Assembly (NCBI GenBank): GCA_945787485.1
Contig: CALZHV010000153.1
Span: 1-5,291 of the forward strand
Length of the DNA stretch: 5,291 nucleotides
Direction of reading: 5' to 3'
From: an uncultured Lachnospiraceae bacterium
GTDB lineage: Bacteria > Bacillota > Clostridia > Lachnospirales > Lachnospiraceae
Shown: piece by piece, positions 1-4,114 of the stretch
How the letters are laid out: every line of letters starts with the position of its first letter
Numbering within the stretch: the first letter of the stretch is position 1
The notes under the pieces: generated by a model
What the model saw: the letters and a program-made list of their open reading frames with translations, nothing else
The model's database searches: none
Told to the model about the DNA's origin: nothing
Position numbers and translations under genes: made by a program

Positions 1-1169
1 CAGCTGCAGAAGTTGCCGCCATATTCGACGATCCTACAAAGGGCCTTTGTTATTCAAGATTCGGCAACCCAACCGTTATGGCTGTCGAAGAAAAAATCAA
101 TCAGCTTGAGGGTGGCGTAGGCGCAATGTGTACAACATCCGGTCAGGCTGCAACACTTTTATCTATTTTAAACATTTGTAAGGCAGGTGACAGTATAATA
201 AGCACACCTCAGATTTACGGCGGTACTATCAATCTCTTCTCATTTACATTAAAGAAGCTTGGAATAGAATGTATTTACGTTGACAGAGATTCTACTGATG
301 AAGAAATAAAAGCTGCATTCAAAGAAAACACAAAGCTTGTATTCGGCGAAACGATAGCTAACCCGGCTCTTAAGGTTTTTGACATTGAAAGATTTGCAAA
401 TATAGCACATGAAATGGGAGTTCCTCTTATAATCGACAATACATTTGCAACGCCAATATTATGTAAACCATTTGAATTTGGTGCAGATATTGTAATCCAC
501 TCAACTTCAAAATATATGGATGGTCATGCTCTTCAGGTTGGCGGTGTCATTGTTGACAGTGGCAATTTTGACTGGACAAACGGAAAGTTCCCTGAGCTCA
601 CTGAACCTGACGAATCCTATCACGGAATTTCATATACAAAATCTTACGGAAAAATGGCTTACATCATCAAAGCAAGAATGCAGCTTATGAGAGATTTCGG
701 TGTTTATCCTGCTGCACATTCTGCATTTTTACTTAATTTAGGGCTTGAAACTTTACCTGTAAGAATGAAGCAATACTGCGAAAATGCCCTCGCAGTAGCC
801 AAATTCCTTGAAGCATCTGATATGGTTTGTTCAGTTTCCTATCCTGGTCTTGAAAGTGATTCAGACTATAACTTAGCTAAGAAATACTTAAAGGGATGTA
901 GTGGTGTAATATCATTTATCATAAAGGGTGGCAGACCAGCCGCTGCTAAATTTATGGATTCCTTAAATCTTGCTTCTAATGAAGTTCATGTAGCTGACAT
1001 AAGAACGTGCGTACTTCATCCTGCAAGCGAAACACACAGACAGCTTACTGATGAGCAGCTTGTTGCCGCAGGCATAGATGGCGGAATGGTAAGATTTTCT
1101 GTTGGTTTGGAAAATATCGATGATATCCTCGCTGATTTAAGCGCAGCACTTGAAGCAGCTTCAAAATAA
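1..1169 (+). CDS. metY: O-acetylhomoserine sulfhydrylase (O-acetylhomoserine aminocarboxypropyltransferase), 5'-truncated by window edge
   Basis: This PLP enzyme of the Cys/Met metabolism family makes homocysteine from O-acetylhomoserine and sulfide in the cytoplasm, for methionine synthesis by direct sulfhydrylation. The frame is open from base 3 to the TAA at 1167-1169, giving 388 residues. The family usually has about 425-430, so roughly 40 N-terminal residues lie outside the window. The ATG at 78 is not the start, because the conserved phosphate-contact motif YSRFGNPT lies across and upstream of it. Other visible marks are QIYGGT (stacking tyrosine), IIDNTFATP (Asp that contacts the PLP ring nitrogen), the Schiff-base lysine in HSTSKYMDGH (codon 510-512), LHPASETHRQL, and the C-terminal VRFSVGLE with its substrate-carboxylate arginine. 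The long middle section (GNFDW to RDFGVYPAA) fits O-acetylhomoserine sulfhydrylases better than cystathionine synthases or lyases. No terminator is visible after it. The family call is firm; substrate choice is inferred from similarity. Confidence 0.88.
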   Translation, partial: AAEVAAIFDDPTKGLCYSRFGNPTVMAVEEKINQLEGGVGAMCTTSGQAATLLSILNICKAGDSIISTPQIYGGTINLFSFTLKKLGIECIYVDRDSTDEEIKAAFKENTKLVFGETIANPALKVFDIERFANIAHEMGVPLIIDNTFATPILCKPFEFGADIVIHSTSKYMDGHALQVGGVIVDSGNFDWTNGKFPELTEPDESYHGISYTKSYGKMAYIIKARMQLMRDFGVYPAAHSAFLLNLGLETLPVRMKQYCENALAVAKFLEASDMVCSVSYPGLESDSDYNLAKKYLKGCSGVISFIIKGGRPAAAKFMDSLNLASNEVHVADIRTCVLHPASETHRQLTDEQLVAAGIDGGMVRFSVGLENIDDILADLSAALEAASK

Positions 1170-1172
1170 TTT

Positions 1173-1201
1173 TTAACACTTTTAAACCATCCGAATAATA
1201 T
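1173..1201 (+). promoter_or_regulatory. Possible sigma-A promoter for the Cys-rich small protein gene
   Basis: TTAACA (1173-1178, 5 of 6 to the -35 consensus) stands 17 bases before TAATAT (1196-1201, 4 of 6 to the -10 consensus), and the ATG at 1232 follows. The spacing is ideal, but the region is very AT-rich, so chance matches are likely. The gene could instead be read from the metY transcript, as no terminator separates them. Confidence 0.3.
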
Positions 1202-1231
1202 ATACCATAAGAATTATTTGGAGGCTTTAAA

Positions 1232-1465
1232 ATGAGCGATTTATCAGCTACTCAGTGTGGATGCGGTAACCCATGTGGTTTTGGTGGAAATAACTGCTCT
1301 TGCATATGGATTATCCTTATTCTTTTATTCTGCAACGGTGGTTCATCTTTCGGTGATGGATGCGGCTGTGGTTGCGACTGTATTTGGATAATCGTTATTC
1401 TCTTATTATTGGGAAATAACGGTTGCGGCTGCGGATGTGGTTCCTCACTTGGATGCAACTGCTAA
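1232..1465 (+). CDS. Cys/Gly-rich small protein with two hydrophobic repeats ('chorion class high-cysteine'-like)
   Basis: The product has 77 residues, 15 of them cysteine and 17 glycine. It contains no Lys, Arg, His, Glu or Tyr; its only charged side chains are three Asp. The layout is a Cys/Gly head (9-24), hydrophobic stretch 1 (IWIILILLF, 25-33), a linker ending in alternating Cys/Gly (44-50), hydrophobic stretch 2 (IWIIVILLLL, 51-60), and a Cys/Gly tail. CxC pairs at 22/24 and 48/50 directly precede the two hydrophobic stretches, and a third at 75/77 ends the protein. The start is set by GGAGG at 1220-1224, 7 bases before the ATG. I recall similar Lachnospiraceae proteins being named after insect chorion proteins; that name reflects composition, not function. 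Metal or iron-sulfur binding, disulfide crosslinking, a spore-coat or envelope role, or a membrane peptide are all possible, and none is shown. A strong terminator follows, so it ends its own transcript. Confidence 0.82.
   Translation: MSDLSATQCGCGNPCGFGGNNCSCIWIILILLFCNGGSSFGDGCGCGCDCIWIIVILLLLGNNGCGCGCGSSLGCNC
1295..1408 (+). repeat. Internal tandem duplication (period 78 bases) in the Cys-rich gene
   Basis: Bases 1295-1330 and 1373-1408 encode C-x-C-I-W-I-I-x-I-L-L twice, exactly 26 codons apart. The two 36-base copies match at 27 positions, and most differences are at third codon positions. This suggests an old duplication held by selection on the protein. A third CxC at the C-terminus (residues 75/77) lies 27 residues on and may be the remnant of another unit. 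Confidence 0.75.
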
Positions 1466-1480
1466 TTTTTAAACAATATT

Positions 1481-1513
1481 TGAACTGTCACATTGTGGCA
1501 GTTCATTTTTTTT
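1481..1513 (+). terminator. Rho-independent terminator after the Cys-rich gene
   Basis: Bases 1481-1491 pair with 1495-1505 around a 3-base loop (ATT), an 11-bp stem with a single G-T wobble. Eight consecutive T follow at 1506-1513. It lies 15 bases after the stop codon at 1463-1465 and should separate the Cys-rich transcript from the two-gene unit downstream. Confidence 0.92.
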
Positions 1514-1531
1514 ATACTTATTCATATAATA
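1503..1531 (+). promoter_or_regulatory. Candidate promoter for the two small downstream genes; also resembles a sporulation sigma-E/K site
   Basis: TATAAT at 1525-1530 is a perfect sigma-A -10 box, but the 17-base-spaced -35 (TTCATT, 1502-1507) matches only 3 of 6. Read differently, CATATAAT (1523-1530) is close to the Bacillus sigma-E -10 (CATACAMT), and with the next base it fits the sigma-K -10 (CATANNNTA). TCATTTT (1503-1509) resembles the sigma-E -35, but with 13 bases between instead of 14-15. The element overlaps the T-tract of the preceding terminator. The AT-richness makes every reading tentative. Confidence 0.35.
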
Positions 1532-1565
1532 TATAAAAATTGATTTAAAATTCGGAGAAGTCTTA

Positions 1566-1964
1566 ATGGATAACAGAGGCAATCCTCATCCACTGGATAT
1601 TTTTGTAGAAGATAAAAATATATACATCTTAGAAGCAATGGTTCCTCTCGTTCCATTAAGTTATCGCAAGCCTCTTATTATGTATATAAAATATAAAGAG
1701 CTTATGGACATTTTAAAAAATGTCGAAAAGGTTAGTCAGACACTGGGCAATGTCAATGGCGTATCCTCTCCGGATGAAATACTAAATTATATGTCCGGCT
1801 ATATGCCCGGAAATATCATGTCTAATATCAACATGTTGAAAACTGTAATGGCCATGAGTGAAATGCAGTCAGGCTCTCCTACTCCGGATAATGAAACGTC
1901 AGGTGATTCTTTATATGACAATATTTTATCAATAATAAATCAAGGAGATAATTCCAGTGAATAA
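1566..1964 (+). CDS. Unrecognised small helical, Met-rich protein with an internal duplication; first gene of a coupled pair
   Basis: I do not recognise a named family. The 132-residue product has no signal peptide or clear membrane segment, so it is probably cytoplasmic. It is rich in methionine (11 residues). Residues 21-47 and 72-98 look like two copies of one helical unit: I21, L22, M25, P30 and M39 correspond to I72, L73, M76, P81 and M90, always 51 residues apart. The C-terminal 30 residues are polar (Gly, Ser, Asn, Asp) and probably flexible. The start is fixed by GGAG at 1554-1557, 8 bases before the ATG. The last 8 bases overlap the next gene, so the two are translated together and their products may interact. 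From memory, short Clostridia proteins of similar layout exist as hypotheticals, but I cannot confirm homology here. Confidence 0.85.
   Translation: MDNRGNPHPLDIFVEDKNIYILEAMVPLVPLSYRKPLIMYIKYKELMDILKNVEKVSQTLGNVNGVSSPDEILNYMSGYMPGNIMSNINMLKTVMAMSEMQSGSPTPDNETSGDSLYDNILSIINQGDNSSE
1942..1947 (+). promoter_or_regulatory. Ribosome binding site that selects a GTG start
   Basis: AAGGAG lies 9 bases before the GTG at 1957, inside the end of the upstream gene. The next in-frame ATG, at 1978, would be 30 bases away and has no site of its own. This supports GTG initiation and an 8-base overlap with the upstream gene. Confidence 0.8.
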
Positions 1965-2280
1965 CTATTTTAACAAAATGAATTATAACTCAAACACCGG
2001 CAATACCGGCACAAGTGCCTCGGATGCCATCAACCAAAACAATCCAAAGCTCAAAAATATCGACCCGGTAAAATTACAAATCATAACCGAAATAAAGGAA
2101 AAAAGCAAAGGAAAAAACATAAATCAAATGTTGCCTGAAATAATGAAGATAAATCAATTGTTAAATGAAAGGAATATGAGTTTCACAAAGGAAGAAACTG
2201 CATTACTGTTTGAAGTAATTAAGGAAAATATGTCTCAGGAAGAAAAGAAGAAATTTGATGCTATTAAATCATTTTTATAG
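1957..2280 (+). CDS. Unrecognised small Lys/Asn-rich helical protein; second gene of a coupled pair
   Basis: No named family is recognised. The 107-residue product starts at a GTG chosen by the site at 1942-1947. Residues 1-34 are low in complexity and rich in Asn, Ser and Thr, with a short NTG-NTG repeat at 12-18, probably a disordered tail. Residues 36-107 read as several amphipathic helices: DPVKLQIITEIKEKS, then MLPEIMKINQLLNE, then FTKEETALLFEVIKENM, then QEEKKKFDAIKSFL. The protein has no cysteine, signal peptide or membrane segment. The overlap with the previous gene and the terminator 2-3 bases after its stop define a two-gene unit, 1566-2280. The multi-helix C-terminus suggests a protein-binding module, possibly pairing with the upstream product; that is inference. 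Confidence 0.83.
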   Translation: MNNYFNKMNYNSNTGNTGTSASDAINQNNPKLKNIDPVKLQIITEIKEKSKGKNINQMLPEIMKINQLLNERNMSFTKEETALLFEVIKENMSQEEKKKFDAIKSFL

Positions 2281-2282
2281 AC

Positions 2283-2319
2283 AAAAGCAGGCTGACCAAT
2301 TATTGGTCAGCCTGTTCTT
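2283..2319. terminator. Bidirectional terminator between convergent genes
   Basis: Bases 2288-2299 pair perfectly with 2303-2314 (12 bp, 3-base loop), and the stem can extend outward through the AAAAG/TTCTT flanks. On the plus strand the tail is a weak TTCTT. On the minus strand the tail reads CTTTTGT, a better fit, so the hairpin probably ends both the small-gene unit and the isomerase-like gene. Confidence 0.85.
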
Positions 2320-2338
2320 ACACCAACATATATAAATG

Positions 2339-3112
2339 CTACAACTTTTTCAAAAAATCAAGTGATTTTTCAATATTATCATTATTTTTATGCTCAATTA
2401 ATACCGATGCATCACACATATATTTTTCATAATTAATTTTGAACTTATCCCAATCAATTTTACCATCTCCGACAGGAAGATGAAGGTCTGCTTCGAAGTT
2501 ATTATCATTTATATGAATATGCTTTACATATGGGGCAAGCTTTTCAACCCATTCATCTATTTTAGTCTCATCACCAAATGCGTGTGCGTGAGCATAATCG
2601 AAACATATTCCAAATCTTGGCTCATCTTCCATTTCCCGACCAAGCTCAGCCAACAAATCAGGTGTGTCATCAAACATGTTCTCAATATATATTTCTATTT
2701 CAGGAAACTCATGAAGCTTTTCCTTCCAATATTCGCAATTTCTTTTCACCCAATTGTTCCGATAGCTTTGGATATTAAAATTTGAAATATAATTGGTGTG
2801 AAATACTATTCCCATTGAACCAAGCTTATTTGCTATTTGAAGAGACTGTGTTACTCTGTAATCAGATACTTTTTTTATCATGGAATCATCTGAAAAAATT
2901 GTCACATCAAAAAACGCACCATGAAAAGTCGAATAATTTAATTTATTTGACAAATAAGTATTTGTTAATTCTTTTATTTTGGACTCATTATCCAAAATAT
3001 CCGGTATAAAAAAATCCTGATATTCAAATCCGCAATTATATTTTTTTGCTATTTCCATGCTTCTTTTTAAATCTGATATTTCAGGTATTATATTTAGCTG
3101 TTTAAATTCCAT
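2339..3112 (-). CDS. Sugar phosphate isomerase/epimerase-like TIM-barrel protein (xylose isomerase-like / AP endonuclease family 2)
   Basis: The 257-residue product fits the usual 250-290 of this family, whose members isomerise or epimerise sugars and inositol derivatives, or (endonuclease IV) cleave abasic DNA, using divalent metals. Numbered from the ATG at 3112, likely metal ligands are H64 (STFHGAF), H105 (VFHTN), E144 (YIENMF), D172 and H175 (CFDYAHAHAFGD), H200 (HIHIND), D209 and H211 (ADLHLPVGDGKIDW), and E240 (LIEHK). They match the nine ligands of E. coli endonuclease IV in order and local context. The DxHLPxGxGxIDW motif is also common in sugar epimerase-like members. It is cytoplasmic, with no signal peptide. 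A GTG at 3118 would add two residues, but it lies inside the ribosome site, so the ATG is preferred. It stands downstream of a terminator. The substrate cannot be deduced; an epimerase or isomerase is the default expectation. Confidence 0.87.
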   Translation of the reverse strand: MEFKQLNIIPEISDLKRSMEIAKKYNCGFEYQDFFIPDILDNESKIKELTNTYLSNKLNYSTFHGAFFDVTIFSDDSMIKKVSDYRVTQSLQIANKLGSMGIVFHTNYISNFNIQSYRNNWVKRNCEYWKEKLHEFPEIEIYIENMFDDTPDLLAELGREMEDEPRFGICFDYAHAHAFGDETKIDEWVEKLAPYVKHIHINDNNFEADLHLPVGDGKIDWDKFKINYEKYMCDASVLIEHKNNDNIEKSLDFLKKL

Positions 3113-3117
3113 TTTCA

Positions 3118-3124
3118 CACCTCT
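3118..3124 (-). promoter_or_regulatory. Ribosome binding site that decides the isomerase-like start
   Basis: On the minus strand the bases read AGAGGTG, then TGAAA, then ATG at 3112-3110, which is ideal spacing. The alternative GTG at 3118-3116 shares a base with this site and would have no site of its own. Confidence 0.8.
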
Positions 3125-3133
3125 TCTCTTTTC

Positions 3134-3160
3134 AAAAAAGCAGTAGCTTTTGCTACTGCT
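3134..3160 (-). terminator. Rho-independent terminator after the secreted peptidase-like gene
   Basis: Read on the minus strand, 3160-3152 pairs with 3147-3139 (9 bp, AGCAGTAGC arm) around a 4-base AAAA loop and runs into six T (3139-3134). It begins 9 bases after the stop codon at 3172-3170. The plus-strand side is also T-rich (CTTTTATTTT), so weak activity in both directions is possible. Confidence 0.88.
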
Positions 3161-3169
3161 CTTTTATTT

Positions 3170-4075
3170 TTATTGCTTTACAACAAGCTGGTAATATCCA
3201 TTTGATTTCTTTCTTAAATCCTTTATCGCATTTGGGATTTTGCTTCCTCCAAAATACTGAGTACCGCCTCTTACTACAGGGTCGATAACTCTAAGATTAA
3301 GAACTGACATTTCCTGCGGATTACCTACATTTATGTATCCAAATACAGTAACGTAATGTTCATAGCCTCCGGCTTCTGTTACATATATTATACACGGTTT
3401 TCCGGCTCGTATCTGCTCATATGCAGCATACAGTGTTGCCTTTTTTGTAGAGTAATATTTTGCGGTAAAACCACCTCTGCTCCATACAGCTCCTGCCGAA
3501 CTCCAATAACTCATATAATCATGATACTTGTTGTCAATTATTGAGTTTGCATATGCCAATGCATGGACTGAGCAATATTGTGTATGTGGCTGCTGTGGTC
3601 CATCCTGTGCAATTACAGCTGTACTAAATTTGAGTCTTGCTTCCTTTGAAACACTTACATAGAATTTTCTAAATACAAGTGTTTTATATGCCCCCGATGC
3701 ATCCTCTGCATAAACTCTGTAATAATATGTTCCAACAGCAAGCTTAGAGAATTTAAGTCTCTGGCTGCTTGTCATAGAATTCAAATCATATGTTTTTTTA
3801 TTTGGCACTACTGAAACCGAAAAAACTCTTGTTGTCTTATCAGCTTCATAAATTCTTACGATTACCTTTGTAATTTTATACTGTGATGATATAACACCTT
3901 TCCATGTGAAATTATCTCCCTTATTTAAAATTATCGGATATTTTTCTCCTTCAATCGCAAGTGTATTAGTTGCCGCCTTTGTATCTATGCTAAACATATT
4001 TACTGAACAACATATTATAACCATTGTTAACAATATTGCAATTATCCTGTTACGTGCATTTTTCTTTTTTGTCAT
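3170..4075 (-). CDS. Secreted C39-like (papain-fold) cysteine peptidase domain protein
   Basis: The 301-residue product starts at the ATG at 4075, 7 bases after a GAGG site. It has a classic signal peptide: a basic start (KKKNARNR), a hydrophobic core (about 11-29), and likely cleavage near TKA-AT (about 34/35). It should be exported. Residues 44-140 look like an all-beta, Ig-like or fibronectin-like domain (KVIVRIYEAD, VGTYYYRVYAED, FRKFYV). Residues about 150-301 resemble C39-type peptidases: Cys168 in QYCSVHALAYANSI with Gln162 as a possible oxyanion residue, His240 in GGYEHYVTVFGY, and Asp265 in RVIDPV, in the order expected for a Cys-His-Asp/Asn triad. There is no ABC-transporter part and no anchor motif, so it is not a bacteriocin exporter. 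Its target may be a peptide or a wall component, or the domain may be inactive. It lies 39 bases after leuS with no terminator between, so leuS read-through may supply its transcript. Confidence 0.75.
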   Translation of the reverse strand: MTKKKNARNRIIAILLTMVIICCSVNMFSIDTKAATNTLAIEGEKYPIILNKGDNFTWKGVISSQYKITKVIVRIYEADKTTRVFSVSVVPNKKTYDLNSMTSSQRLKFSKLAVGTYYYRVYAEDASGAYKTLVFRKFYVSVSKEARLKFSTAVIAQDGPQQPHTQYCSVHALAYANSIIDNKYHDYMSYWSSAGAVWSRGGFTAKYYSTKKATLYAAYEQIRAGKPCIIYVTEAGGYEHYVTVFGYINVGNPQEMSVLNLRVIDPVVRGGTQYFGGSKIPNAIKDLRKKSNGYYQLVVKQ

Positions 4076-4114
4076 GTAAAAACCTCATTTCTAATGTACG
4101 TGCTACTTGTGGCG

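Noticed and set aside
78..80. ATG at 78 as the start of the sulfhydrylase gene
   Set aside because: The frame stays open to the left edge and encodes the conserved YSRFGNPT motif across this codon, so the true start is outside the window.
1152..1162. Small palindrome GAAGC-A-GCTTC at the end of metY as a terminator
   Set aside because: It has a 5-bp stem, a single-base loop that cannot form as drawn, lies inside codons, and has no proper T-tract directly after it.
1252..1458. Minus-strand open frame of 68 codons opposite the Cys-rich gene
   Set aside because: Its Pro/Gln/His pattern is simply the antisense of Cys/Gly/hydrophobic codons, and the plus-strand frame has the ribosome site and terminator.
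2480..3009. Plus-strand open frames opposite the isomerase-like gene
   Set aside because: They are antisense shadows of a convincing enzyme gene, with no family resemblance.
4009..4035. Possible lipoprotein signal (Cys22/Cys23 in the peptidase-like signal peptide)
   Set aside because: The residues before Cys22 (VII) do not fit a lipobox, which needs Gly, Ala or Ser at -1, and a normal signal-peptidase site follows near residue 34.
4076..4114. A dedicated promoter or terminator between leuS and the peptidase-like gene
   Set aside because: No stem with a T-tract and no -35/-10 pair with 16-18 base spacing could be found in the 39-base gap.
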